A stretch of 64,000 nt of DNA. It comes from Bordetella genomosp. 2. GTDB lineage: Bacteria; Pseudomonadota; Gammaproteobacteria; Burkholderiales; Burkholderiaceae_B. Shown in pieces: positions 44,974-53,867 of this stretch (its first letter is position 1; each line of letters opens with the position of its first letter). The stretch is taken from assembly GCF_002261345.1 (NCBI RefSeq), contig NZ_NEVT01000006.1:62001-126000 (forward strand), given 5' to 3'. The translations under genes and the position numbers were made by a program. The notes under the pieces are model-generated. The model saw only the letters and a program-made list of their open reading frames with translations, was not told the origin of the DNA and did not search any database.

Positions 44974-46477
44974 CCCCTGGCTGTGGCCGCTGCTGGCCGC
45001 CTACCTGGGCGGGCTGGCCCTGTCATGGGGGCTCGAGCTGCTGCTGCAGCCGCGGCCGGTGGCGCCCTGGCGGCGCCCGGCCGGCTCGCTGGCCGTGCAC
45101 CTGGGCACCTGGTCGCTGGCCTTCGGGCTGACGCTGTTGCTGTACCGCCGCCCGGTCTTCGCCGCGCTCAATGCGCTGGCGCTCGAACTGGTGATCGTGC
45201 TGGTCAGCAACGCCAAGTTCAAGGCGCTGCGCGAACCCTTCGTCTACGCCGACTTCGAATACTTCGCCGATGCAATCCGGCACCCCCGCTTGTATCTGCC
45301 GTTCCTGGGCTTCTGGTCGGCGGTGCTGTCGCCCATCGGGTTTGCATTGGCTTGCGCGGCGGCATTCCGCTACGAATCGAGCCTGCCCGCGCTGATGGGG
45401 ATGCAAGGCTACGCCGTCCTGCTGGCGTTCCTGACCCTCGGCGGGGCGGCGCTGTGCCTGCTGGCGCGGCCCGCGCACATGAGCCTCGACGCCGGCGCCG
45501 ACCTGCGCAGCCACGGGCTGCTGGCCTGCCTGTGGGCCTATGGTCGCGCCGAGCGGCAGGTCCCGGCCATCGCTCCCGCCGCCTGGCCGCGTTTCGACGC
45601 GGACCGCGCCAAGCCGGACCTGGTTTCCGTGCAGAGCGAGTCCTTCTTCGATGCCCGGCAGGCCTATGCAGCCCTGCGGCCCGACTTGCTGGCCGGCTAT
45701 GACCGGCTGTGCGCCGAGGCGCGCCTGCATGGCCAGGTGCAAGTGCCGGCCTGGGGCGCCAATACCGTGCGCAGCGAATTCGAATTCCTGACCGGCCTGC
45801 CGGCCGCCGCGCTGGGGGTGCATCGCTACCAGCCGTACCGGCGCCTGGTGGCTGGCGGCGTGCCGGCGCTGGCGCGCCACCTGCGCGAGCAGGGCTACCG
45901 CACGGTATGCATCCATCCCTACCATCCTGGGTTTTATCGGCGCGACAGCATCCTGCCGCAACTGGGGTTCGACGAGTTCCTCAGCCTGGCGGCCTTCGGC
46001 GACAGCCCGAAGACCGGCCCCTATATCGGCGACGCCGAGGTGGCCCGGCGCGCCCTGGCCGAACTGCGCGCCGCCGACGCCCGGCCGGTGTACCTGCACC
46101 TGATCACCATGGAAAACCACGGCCCCCTGCATTGGGAGCAGGCCGGGCCCGCCGACCACTCGGCGGTGACCCGCCAGGCGCTGCCGGCGGGCTGCGACGA
46201 CCTGGTGGTCTATGCCCGCCACCTGCGCAACGCCGACGCCATGTTCGTGGAACTGGCCGAGGCGCTGCGGCGCCATGGGCGTCCGGCCAGCCTGTGCGTG
46301 TTCGGCGACCACGTGCCCATCATGGCCGGCGTCTACCGGATCCTGGGCGAGCCGGCGGGGACGACGCCGTATCTGCTGTGGGACAACTGGCAGGGCCAGG
46401 CCGGAGCACGGCGCGACATCCGCCTGCACGAACTGGCAGGGCTCTGGCTCGATGGCTGCCGCGCGGCGCCCGGCTGA
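44966..46477 (+). CDS. Membrane sulfatase/phosphotransferase-like protein, WcbQ-like
   Basis: The 503-residue protein starts at a GTG overlapping the SDR stop. It has about five membrane helices in the first ~160 residues, then a large soluble domain with the alkaline-phosphatase-superfamily pattern: SVQSESFFD, the nucleophile region GANTVRSEFEFLTG and metal-binding FGDHVPIM. LtaS and related enzymes of this class transfer phosphoglycerol or phospho-groups to surface glycans. A role in capsule or lipid modification is inferred, with the sugar target unknown. Confidence 0.65.
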   Translation: MADPWLWPLLAAYLGGLALSWGLELLLQPRPVAPWRRPAGSLAVHLGTWSLAFGLTLLLYRRPVFAALNALALELVIVLVSNAKFKALREPFVYADFEYFADAIRHPRLYLPFLGFWSAVLSPIGFALACAAAFRYESSLPALMGMQGYAVLLAFLTLGGAALCLLARPAHMSLDAGADLRSHGLLACLWAYGRAERQVPAIAPAAWPRFDADRAKPDLVSVQSESFFDARQAYAALRPDLLAGYDRLCAEARLHGQVQVPAWGANTVRSEFEFLTGLPAAALGVHRYQPYRRLVAGGVPALARHLREQGYRTVCIHPYHPGFYRRDSILPQLGFDEFLSLAAFGDSPKTGPYIGDAEVARRALAELRAADARPVYLHLITMENHGPLHWEQAGPADHSAVTRQALPAGCDDLVVYARHLRNADAMFVELAEALRRHGRPASLCVFGDHVPIMAGVYRILGEPAGTTPYLLWDNWQGQAGARRDIRLHELAGLWLDGCRAAPG

Positions 46478-46524
46478 CCAGCCGCACATGATGCGGCCAG
46501 CGCCGGCGCTTCCGCCTGACTGGC

Positions 46525-48360
46525 TCAGGCCGGCGGCGGGTCGAAGCGGACGATGTCGTCCTCTTCCAGGTAACCGCCGCTTTGCACCTCGATCATGATC
46601 AGGTCGCGCTGTCCGGGGTTGCTCAGCCGATGCAGGTGGCCGGCCGGGATATAAGTGGACTGGTTGCGCTCGATCAGCATTTCCTGGTCGCCATTGATCA
46701 CTTTGGCCGTGCCGTCCAGCACCACCCAGTGCTCGCTGCGGTGGTGATGCATTTGCAGCGACAGCGAGGCCCCCGGCTTGACGCGCAGGCGCTTGATCTT
46801 GAAATTGGAGCCGGCTTCCAGGACGGTGTACGTGCCCCATGGACGATACACCGTGCGCTGCGATGGGTAGGCCTCATGCCCCCGGGCCCGCAAGGTGTCC
46901 AGCAAGGGCTCGACCAGTTCGGGTCGATGGGCGTCGATCACCAGCAATGCTTCAGGCGTATCGATAATCGTCAACTGGCTCACCCCGGCCGCCGCAACCA
47001 GGCGGTCAGCCGCGTGAATGGTGCAGTCCCGTACCTGGTTGAGCACCACTTCGCCCAGCGTGCGGTTGCCATCGGCGTCGGCAGGGTGCTGTTCGGCCAG
47101 GGCATTCCACAACTCGACATCCGCCCAGTCCAGGTCGGGCGCCGCATACCCGCCGCTGGCCGTGGACCGGTGCTTGTGCAGCACATAACTGCCCGTCGTC
47201 GCGGTGGCAGGTTCATCCTGGTCTCCCGCAACATCGGTTTCCAGTGCCGTATCGGCTTCGGTGCGGTAATAAATGGTGCCCTGTTGCACGCAGCTCCGGT
47301 GCCCGCTTGCCTGCAGCGCGGTCACAATGCGCTCGACCAGGCCGGGCCGGTGCGTATCCATGACCAAGACCGCGTCCGGTGTGTCCACGATCGTCAGGCC
47401 GGTCACGCCCGCGACGGCCACCAGGCGATCCTCGGCGTGGACATAACAGTCCCGCACCTGGTGCAGCACCATCTCGCCCTGGATGCGATTGCCGTCCGCA
47501 TCCGGCTCCAAGCGCTCGGCCAGGGTATTCCAGTTGCCGACATCGCTCCAGTCGAGGTCGCACGGCACCACTGCCATGTGGCGGCTTTTCTCCAGCAATG
47601 CGTAATCCACGGAAATCGGCGCGATTTCCTGGTAGTGCCGCAGCTCCAGATTGATCCGGTATTCGGCCGCCGGGGTCGCTGTGGGCAGGGGCGCCGGCGG
47701 CATGCTGGCCTGCACCTGCCGCAGCAGGTCGGGCGCATGTTCTGCCAGTTCCCGCAACAAGGTGCTGGCCCGGGCGCATAGCATGCCCGAATTCCACAGA
47801 TAATTGCCGCTGGCCAGGTACTGCCTGGCGGTGGCGTGGTCGGGTTTTTCAACGAAGCGGCATACCCGGTTGCCGTCGGCCTCGATATACCCGTATGACA
47901 CTTCGGCGCGATCGGGCTGGATGCCGAAGGTCACGATGCCAGAGTCCGCGGCCAGGTCGCAGGCCTGCCGGACGGCCGCCGCGAGGGCATCCGTGTTGCC
48001 GATGACATGATCCGCCGTCAGGAACAGCAGCATGGCATCGCCATGGCGCTGCAGGCACGCCAGGGCCGCGGCCGCCACAGCAGGGGCGGTATTGCGCCCG
48101 ACCGGCTCCAGGATATAGCCCAGCGCCAGCCCGTCGCGCCGCAGGGCGGCATAGGCGGCGGCCGTCTGGGTGTAGAGCTCTTGCCGGGTGACGGTCAGGA
48201 TCTCGTCGACCCCGGGCAGTTGCTGCGCCCGCGCGAACGCCTGCTGCAGCAGATTCTCGCCGTTGTCCAGTTCGATGAAAGGTTTTGGAAACTGAGTGCG
48301 GGACAGCGGCCAGAGCCGCTTGCCGGCGCCGCCGGATAGGATGACGGGAAGCAAATTCAC
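46525..48360 (-). CDS. manC: Mannose-1-phosphate guanylyltransferase/mannose-6-phosphate isomerase with duplicated middle module
   Basis: ManC makes GDP-mannose. The N-terminal transferase has GGAGKRLWPLSRTQFPKPFI (10-29) and FVEKPD (169-174); the C-terminal isomerase cupin has RPWG, VKPGASLSLQMHHHRSEHWVVL and IPAGHLHRLSN. The length is 611 residues, against about 470-480 usual. The excess is a tandem repeat of the middle segment: residues ~268-365 (DLDWSDVGNWNTLAERLEP...) and ~409-505 (DLDWADVELWNALAEQHPA...), offset by 141 residues, both with ADGNR, NQVRDC/HQVRDC, DRLVA and DTP. It is a single gene, probably serving capsule synthesis. Confidence 0.85.
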   Translation of the reverse strand: MNLLPVILSGGAGKRLWPLSRTQFPKPFIELDNGENLLQQAFARAQQLPGVDEILTVTRQELYTQTAAAYAALRRDGLALGYILEPVGRNTAPAVAAAALACLQRHGDAMLLFLTADHVIGNTDALAAAVRQACDLAADSGIVTFGIQPDRAEVSYGYIEADGNRVCRFVEKPDHATARQYLASGNYLWNSGMLCARASTLLRELAEHAPDLLRQVQASMPPAPLPTATPAAEYRINLELRHYQEIAPISVDYALLEKSRHMAVVPCDLDWSDVGNWNTLAERLEPDADGNRIQGEMVLHQVRDCYVHAEDRLVAVAGVTGLTIVDTPDAVLVMDTHRPGLVERIVTALQASGHRSCVQQGTIYYRTEADTALETDVAGDQDEPATATTGSYVLHKHRSTASGGYAAPDLDWADVELWNALAEQHPADADGNRTLGEVVLNQVRDCTIHAADRLVAAAGVSQLTIIDTPEALLVIDAHRPELVEPLLDTLRARGHEAYPSQRTVYRPWGTYTVLEAGSNFKIKRLRVKPGASLSLQMHHHRSEHWVVLDGTAKVINGDQEMLIERNQSTYIPAGHLHRLSNPGQRDLIMIEVQSGGYLEEDDIVRFDPPPA

Positions 48361-48470
48361 GTAGGTAATTGCCTAGAATGCAATCACCTGATCGTAGCCC
48401 AAGTTGACCGGCCTGATAGACAAGATTCGAAAAGTCTGGCAACCCTGAGAAGCGCCAGCCGGCGCGGACG

Positions 48471-48496
48471 AAAAAAAGGCGGCCGAAGCCGCCTTT
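48471..48496 (-). terminator. Intrinsic terminator of the Hint-domain gene
   Basis: The minus strand reads AAAGGCGGC, loop TTCG, GCCGCC and a run of seven or more T. It lies about 30 bp after the Hint gene stop and separates it from manC. Confidence 0.88.
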
Positions 48497-48527
48497 CAAG
48501 AGGGATGAGTTCTTATACGTTAGCGGA

Positions 48528-50141
48528 TCAGGCCGCGCGCTGCTGAGCCTCTTCCCAGTAGGAGTAGGTCCGCAGCACGTGCAGTTCCAGAACCGCCTGG
48601 CCGCGCACGCCATGCAGGGCCGCCGGGATCACGGCGTCGCCGCTGGTCCAGCGCATCGCCACGCCATGCACATCCTGGGCCGCATGCAGCCCGCCCAGTT
48701 GCGAGTCGAGCAGGTCGATGTCGCGTCGACCGGCTTCGTCCTCGATGGTGATGCGGACCAGGCCCACGCCGATCTTGCGCAGGTCGCGGCGGGCATGCGC
48801 GGTGGTCTCGCGCACCACGGCCGAGCGCGACAGGATATGCAGGTCGCTGGCTTGCGCGCCGGCCGGCAGCACGAAACGCATCACGCCTTCCAGCTGGCCT
48901 TCCGTTTCGGCACGGACTTCCTGGCCGTTGACCGCGACGCGCAGGTCGGGATCGGCCACGCGCACCGAGCGGGTCATGGCTTCAGCACGCTTGAGCAGGC
49001 GCTTGCGCACGGCTTCGACCGCGGGGCCGGAGCTCAGCACTTCGATGCCGTCGATGGCCGGGCGGCCTTCGGCCGGACCGAAATCCGGGTTCATCGCCAC
49101 GCTGTCGGCGTTCTGGAACATCGAACGGTTGCCGGTGTCGACATACGATTCCGCGGCGGCGCCTTCGGCCAGCAGGATGTCGAAGCGATCCAGCTCGACG
49201 TGGAAGTACTCGAACGACTGGCGCGAGAAGTCCTGCGTGATCGTCTTGCCGTTGACCAGCAGCATGGCCGGGATCAGCTTGCCGTCGAAGAACATGTGGT
49301 GGCCGGGCGACACCGTCAGGTCGCGATGCGGCACGTTATCGGCGATCGAGCCCTTCTGGAATACGATCGGAAAAGCCCGGATCGCGTCCTTGGCCGGAAT
49401 GCGAGCCTTGCGCAGCGAGCGGTAGCCCAGCCACTTGACCGTGGCGACACCACCGCTGGCGGTGCGAACCTGGTCGCCTGCCTTCAGGTCTTCGACCTTG
49501 ACTTCGCCGTTCGGAGTGGCGATATGCGTGCCCTTGAGGTAGCACGCATAAGTCATGGTACCACCCTGGAAGGTGACGAGATTGGGATCCAGCCCTTCAG
49601 CGTTGAAGCGGCCAACGACTATTCCCAAGTCATTCCGGAAGATCAGGTCGCCGCCGCTATACTCACCGCTGGTCGCGCCGACGACCTGCACCTGGTCACC
49701 TGCCGTAATCCCCGAAATATTGGGGAAGGCGGAAATGTCGATATTCAGACCAGTCTGGTCGTAGATGAAGGTAGACGTGCCGTCACCATCGAGATTGATG
49801 TTGATGGTGTTCAGCAGGCCGGCATTCAGGAAGGCCGGCGACATCGTCAGGGAGCCGCCGTCAGCAATGTTGTAGTTGAACGTAGTCAGCGCGCTGACAC
49901 CGGCCAGGCCGCTCAACACGACGTCGGCGTTCTCCATTACGTTCACGGTGTGCGTGGCCCCAATGCCCAGCGCTACGGTCTGGCTGAGTTCCAGCGGGTC
50001 TGTGGAGCCGCCGGTGTTCGTGATGTTCAACGTGGTATTGCCAACAGCATTGATATTCGCAGTCAGCGAATCGCCTTCATATGAGCCCTGGTCGACAGTT
50101 CGGTTCGTGCCGGAGAGCAGGTTGAGGTCAATAGTGGCCAT
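48528..50141 (-). CDS. Hint (hedgehog/intein-type) domain protein, putative surface protein
   Basis: The 537-residue protein starts MATIDLNLLSG. Residues 1-195 form a Thr/Asn/Asp-rich beta domain with no classic signal peptide. A Hint_2-type domain begins at Cys200 in MTYACYLKGTHIATPNG. It continues with VEDLKAGDQVRT, HRDLTVSPGHHMFFDG and LVNGKTITQ, then YFHVELDRFDILLAEG. Cys200 is the only cysteine I see and sits at the autoprocessing nucleophile position; the SPGHH block carries the catalytic His. Hint domains cleave themselves by an N-S acyl shift. The gene has its own terminator and a long AT-rich leader, so it is a single-gene unit beside the capsule operon. Its function is unknown. Confidence 0.75.
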   Translation of the reverse strand: MATIDLNLLSGTNRTVDQGSYEGDSLTANINAVGNTTLNITNTGGSTDPLELSQTVALGIGATHTVNVMENADVVLSGLAGVSALTTFNYNIADGGSLTMSPAFLNAGLLNTININLDGDGTSTFIYDQTGLNIDISAFPNISGITAGDQVQVVGATSGEYSGGDLIFRNDLGIVVGRFNAEGLDPNLVTFQGGTMTYACYLKGTHIATPNGEVKVEDLKAGDQVRTASGGVATVKWLGYRSLRKARIPAKDAIRAFPIVFQKGSIADNVPHRDLTVSPGHHMFFDGKLIPAMLLVNGKTITQDFSRQSFEYFHVELDRFDILLAEGAAAESYVDTGNRSMFQNADSVAMNPDFGPAEGRPAIDGIEVLSSGPAVEAVRKRLLKRAEAMTRSVRVADPDLRVAVNGQEVRAETEGQLEGVMRFVLPAGAQASDLHILSRSAVVRETTAHARRDLRKIGVGLVRITIEDEAGRRDIDLLDSQLGGLHAAQDVHGVAMRWTSGDAVIPAALHGVRGQAVLELHVLRTYSYWEEAQQRAA

Positions 50142-50410
50142 GAAGCACCTTTACACGTTAAGTGGTAGCAAAAGTAGGCGCAAACGTTCCCTGTGCGAGC
50201 CGGGCTGGATCGCAACGAAACTGGGTGAGAAGAGGGGGAGCGCTGCGGTCAGGAAGCGAACAGCCGTGCGCGTCAGGAAGGCGGCGACATCATCTTTCTC
50301 CCATATGGAAAGCTTGCTGTCTTGCTATTGGGGACGGGTTCGTCCGGTCGGGTAACTGGACATCACATAAATCGAGATGCAGTTACTGGGCTGAAGCGTA
50401 TCGACTTAAC

Positions 50411-50460
50411 TAGAGAGATAAATTGCAATTTATCTTTTATTGTTATTAAAAGGCTCTCTA
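50411..50460. repeat. Nested inverted repeats forming a possible three-way junction
   Basis: Outer arms TAGAGAG (50411-50417) and CTCTCTA (50454-50460) enclose two further hairpins: the 18-bp perfect palindrome GATAAATTGCAATTTATC (50417-50434) and CTTTTA/TAAAAG (50434-50439 with 50447-50452). It lies about 270-320 bp before the Hint gene start. Confidence 0.5.
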
Positions 50461-50466
50461 CGTCTC

Positions 50467-50543
50467 TACATGTGTGCGTTGCAACATCATGTAGTACTCG
50501 ATAAATCTATGAGATTTGCAGGTAATTTGTTGCTTGTGCAAAT
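50467..50543. repeat. Two more inverted repeats in the AT-rich leader
   Basis: TACATG (50467-50472) pairs with CATGTA (50488-50493), and an inner TGT/ACA extends the stem past a bulge. ATTTGCA (50514-50520) pairs with TGCAAAT (50537-50543). They may be operators or folded RNA in the Hint-gene leader. Confidence 0.4.
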
Positions 50544-50717
50544 GTAAGTATAGAAACTTTAATACTCAATATAATACATTTAGTTTCTTATGGAGTGGTA
50601 GTTGGCCCAGATATTGCATCATAAGTTCACAAGTTGAATCGGGTGAGCAGTCGAAAGACTGAGCGGAATAACCTCTTAATGAACTATTGTGAGATAAATT
50701 GAAATAATCGATGCAAC

Positions 50718-50749
50718 AAAGCCCTTCCGCGCAAGCGAGGAAGGGCTTT
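50718..50749 (-). terminator. Intrinsic terminator of the capsule operon
   Basis: AAAGCCCTTCC and GGAAGGGCTTT form an 11-bp stem with a 10-base loop. On the minus strand the stem ends in GGGCTTTGTTG. It lies about 50 bp after the last gene of the leftward kps cluster. Confidence 0.85.
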
Positions 50750-50799
50750 GGGGTGCGGATTGTTGCGAAGCGGCCGCTAGGGCCGCATCTGACTGTGCG

Positions 50800-52701
50800 T
50801 CATGGCGCGCAAAGCGCGTATCGGTAGGCGCTTTCGACGATGAGCTGGGCCATTTCATTGCTGACCATGCTTTCGGCCGTCCGCTGTCGTAGGCGTGTCG
50901 CGGTTTCGGCGTCCGGCGCCATTTCCGCCAACGCACGCGCCAGCGACCCGGCTTCGCGCAGGTCGAACGTCAGGCCGCATTGGCCATGCTGGAGCAGGCA
51001 GTCGCTTTGCGGCGTGCGTTCGGCGAGCACCAGCGTACCCTGTCGACGCAGCGTATCCAGGTCGGATAGCCAGTCCGGGCGGCCGGCATGCCGGCCCGGC
51101 ACCATGCGTATGACAAGATCCGGCGTCGTGTCGCCCAGTCCTGCGCCGCCACGCGCGTCGGCCGTCGCCAGGTGTGCCTGCATGCCGGCATTCATTAGCG
51201 CCGCTTCCAACTGCGCTACCGCGGCATTGGGCCCGATCACCTGCAATCCGAAGCCGGGCAAATCGATAGCCGCGGGCAGGGAGTCGCCCAGCGCAGATAT
51301 CCGCTCGGACGACAGGTCACTGACATCCAGCAAGGCAATCCAGCGTCGGCTATCCGCCGGTCGAGCAGGCGCTGTCGAGCCAGCCGGGGCAGACCAGGGG
51401 GGAACCAGGAATATCCGGTCGCGGTGTATGCCGGCCTGCAGCAGCAGGGCCGCCTGCCAAGCATCTGTCACGATCACGGCGTCTGCCCGGGCGGCGCAGC
51501 GCAGTTGCTGGGTATACGCCTGCCGCCACCATTCGGAGTCGGGCGGCGGCGCCGAAGCGTCGGTGACAGGACATGGGCTTGCTGGCTCCTGCCATTGCAT
51601 CACGATCGGAAGCCGGTACTGTGCGCCAAGCGCGAGGGCCCGCAAAGCCAGGTCGTATCCGGACCGGCCTATATGTGCGTGGATGAGGCCTACCCGTCTA
51701 CGCGAGATCCAGTGAGAAGAGAGCAGGGTATCGAAACGCAATAGATCCGTTCGCTTGACCCGGGCATGAGCTGCCGGGGTCAGGCTGTCCAACTCGATGA
51801 CCTCCACGCCGTCTTGCACGCGGTGTGTGTATGGCCCGTCCGGACTTGCCTGCTGGGTATATTCCGTCGGCACGATGACCAACGGTTTGAATCCCTGTTC
51901 ATACTGTGCGGCGGCCAGCGCAATGGGATCGTACAGGCGGCCATTGGGCGACGCCTGGGGCGCCAAATGAGCGACAACATGGGCCAGGCCGGCATGTCGT
52001 CCGCATTGGGCGTTCGGGGCCAAAGGCAACCAATCCGACATTTCGTCCAGCGCGGCCAGGGCGTAGCGTGATTGTTGCCGCATATACCCGCGCACCTCAG
52101 GCGCCTGCTCGAGCAAATAACAGGCTTCCCGCAATAGCGCCGGCGCGCCAATGCGCCAGGCCAGGGCCTGGATTTCAAGCAAGTACTGGCGCTCGGTCTT
52201 GCGTGCAGTCAGCCAGTGCCAGGCGACGCGTTCTGCGCCTTCCGCATCGGTTGCTTCCAGTCTGGGCAGGTCGGGCAGGGTGTAATCGTAGGGTTCGGCC
52301 GTCAATTCGCCCGTGATGGGCGCCTGTTCCATGCCTGACCAGCGTTGTAGATGTAATTCCAGGCGAACCGCCTGCGGTGGCGGAAGCAGTGGCCGTAGCG
52401 TCACGGCGGCTATCGAGCTGTCTCCCACCGGCACATAGTGAAACCGCCGTTCCAGGTGCGTGGAATAGGTAAACCCCGAATGAGGCGCATCCAGCGGATC
52501 GCCGTGCACATCGTAAAACTGGAAGCACACCACGGCGCCCCTGGGAGCCGTCTTCGATACCTTGCCATGCACCCTTGCCTTCACTACCCAGCCCACCGCA
52601 AGGTCTTCGACCTGCAGTGTCAGTGATTGCAATACCGCAGTCGCCTCGGGCGCGCGCGGCCGCCGCGGCTGTGCCGTCGTTTCGGGAGCCAGGGTCAGCA
52701 T
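50800..52701 (-). CDS. Large GT-B-type glycosyltransferase-like protein
   Basis: The 633-residue protein is the last gene of the capsule operon. Its first ~230 residues, a beta-rich domain and a helical segment, match nothing I know. The rest resembles a GT4-type GT-B protein: HIGRSGYDLALRALALGAQYRLPIVMQWQEP, VTDAWQAALLLQAGIHRDRIFLVPPW, and a C-terminal QHGQCGLTFDLREAGSLARAL resembling a donor-site end. The classic EX7E glutamates are not obvious. It overlaps the preceding gene by 7 bases. Sugar and acceptor are unknown. Confidence 0.6.
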   Translation of the reverse strand: MLTLAPETTAQPRRPRAPEATAVLQSLTLQVEDLAVGWVVKARVHGKVSKTAPRGAVVCFQFYDVHGDPLDAPHSGFTYSTHLERRFHYVPVGDSSIAAVTLRPLLPPPQAVRLELHLQRWSGMEQAPITGELTAEPYDYTLPDLPRLEATDAEGAERVAWHWLTARKTERQYLLEIQALAWRIGAPALLREACYLLEQAPEVRGYMRQQSRYALAALDEMSDWLPLAPNAQCGRHAGLAHVVAHLAPQASPNGRLYDPIALAAAQYEQGFKPLVIVPTEYTQQASPDGPYTHRVQDGVEVIELDSLTPAAHARVKRTDLLRFDTLLSSHWISRRRVGLIHAHIGRSGYDLALRALALGAQYRLPIVMQWQEPASPCPVTDASAPPPDSEWWRQAYTQQLRCAARADAVIVTDAWQAALLLQAGIHRDRIFLVPPWSAPAGSTAPARPADSRRWIALLDVSDLSSERISALGDSLPAAIDLPGFGLQVIGPNAAVAQLEAALMNAGMQAHLATADARGGAGLGDTTPDLVIRMVPGRHAGRPDWLSDLDTLRRQGTLVLAERTPQSDCLLQHGQCGLTFDLREAGSLARALAEMAPDAETATRLRQRTAESMVSNEMAQLIVESAYRYALCAP

Positions 52702-53867
52702 GCCACGGATTCCTGCATCGATGAACTCAATACCTTGCGCACGGCGGTACAGAATTTGCCTGACAGCAATACCGGGTCGTGGCGGGCGAGAATATCGTCG
52801 AACAGGCCGGGCGGCGGCCGGTGACGCAAGGCACGCTGCAGGGCGCCAGCCAAAGCGTCTGGCTGGTCGTCTGCATACAGCAGAGTTGGATCATCGGCGA
52901 ACACCTCCGCCATCCCACCCGTCGCCGGGGCAACCACCATGCGCCGGAAGGTGGCCGACAACAACGCCACGCCCGAATTCAACGTGGCCAGGTACGGAGC
53001 AACCACCACATTGCAGGCATTGAACAGGACCTGTACTCGCTGGTCGCGCACGTTGCCCGGCAGCAAGTGAATATCTTGGCGGCCCCGGGCCTTGGCGCGC
53101 AATTCGGCAAAATAGGCCTCGTCATCGACCTGTCCGGCAATCAGCAGGACGCAGCGTTTCGACGGTTCGCGGGACCGAAACGTATCGTAGGCGTCGATCA
53201 GCTCGGCCAAGCCCTTGTAGGGCTGGATGGATCCGAAACTCAGGAATACATAGTCATCGGGTTCCAGCCCAAGATCCTGGCGCGATTGATGCGTCGACAC
53301 GACGTTAGCGTACCAATCGCCATAACTGGGATGTGGCACGCGCACCACTTTGCGTGGGTCGAGATGGAAGTAGGGCGCGACCAGGCGTTCCGTGTCGTCG
53401 TTCATCACGTGAATGAGGTCGGCTGCCTCCGCAGTCAGCCGGCGCAAGGCAAGCTCGGCATCATGCCACTTGATCCGGTGCGGCATGATGTTATGGATGG
53501 TCCACACAACGCGCAAGCCGCGGCTCCGCCACAGGGCCAGCTGCTCTTTATAGTGGGCGACGCAATTGTCGGCTTCGTCCGGGGTGGTGGCTTTCTGCAA
53601 AATGCCGGATAGCCAGTGCAAGTGGATGACGGCATGGTCGCGCCATGCCACCTGCCCGATATCGTCTAGGTTCAGCACCGGCAGTACCGAAAGCCCATGC
53701 GCTTCGGCTTCGGAGTAGAGCAACTGCTGATATGGGTTCACTTGTGCCACGGGGTAGTACATGAGCACGTCGGGCAGGCCATCATTCGCGGCGCTGCCTG
53801 CAAGAACGGCCGACACGAATGCATTGGGCCAGCTTTGCGCGCCGGAGGCCAGGTCGTCGATTCTCAT
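52695..53867 (-). CDS. GT4-family glycosyltransferase
   Basis: The 390-residue GT-B enzyme has HLHWLSGILQ, VVWTIHNIMPHR and the donor-binding half FLSFGSIQPYKGLAELIDAY, VAPYLATLNSGVALLSATFRRMVVAPATGG with AEVFADDPTLLYADDQPDALAGAL. It is not preceded by a signal or membrane segment. It starts with a 4-base overlap after the 510-residue gene and is probably one of the capsule-assembly transferases. The sugar cannot be inferred. Confidence 0.82.
   Translation of the reverse strand: MRIDDLASGAQSWPNAFVSAVLAGSAANDGLPDVLMYYPVAQVNPYQQLLYSEAEAHGLSVLPVLNLDDIGQVAWRDHAVIHLHWLSGILQKATTPDEADNCVAHYKEQLALWRSRGLRVVWTIHNIMPHRIKWHDAELALRRLTAEAADLIHVMNDDTERLVAPYFHLDPRKVVRVPHPSYGDWYANVVSTHQSRQDLGLEPDDYVFLSFGSIQPYKGLAELIDAYDTFRSREPSKRCVLLIAGQVDDEAYFAELRAKARGRQDIHLLPGNVRDQRVQVLFNACNVVVAPYLATLNSGVALLSATFRRMVVAPATGGMAEVFADDPTLLYADDQPDALAGALQRALRHRPPPGLFDDILARHDPVLLSGKFCTAVRKVLSSSMQESVAC

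Larger units (their letters stand above)
50142..50799. other. 658-bp AT-rich intergenic region upstream of the Hint gene
   Basis: This stretch is clearly poorer in G+C than its surroundings, especially 50350-50720. It holds several inverted repeats (listed separately) and, at its right end, the capsule-operon terminator. It must contain the promoter of the leftward Hint gene, but I could not fix a -35/-10 pair. No gene is supported. Confidence 0.6.
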
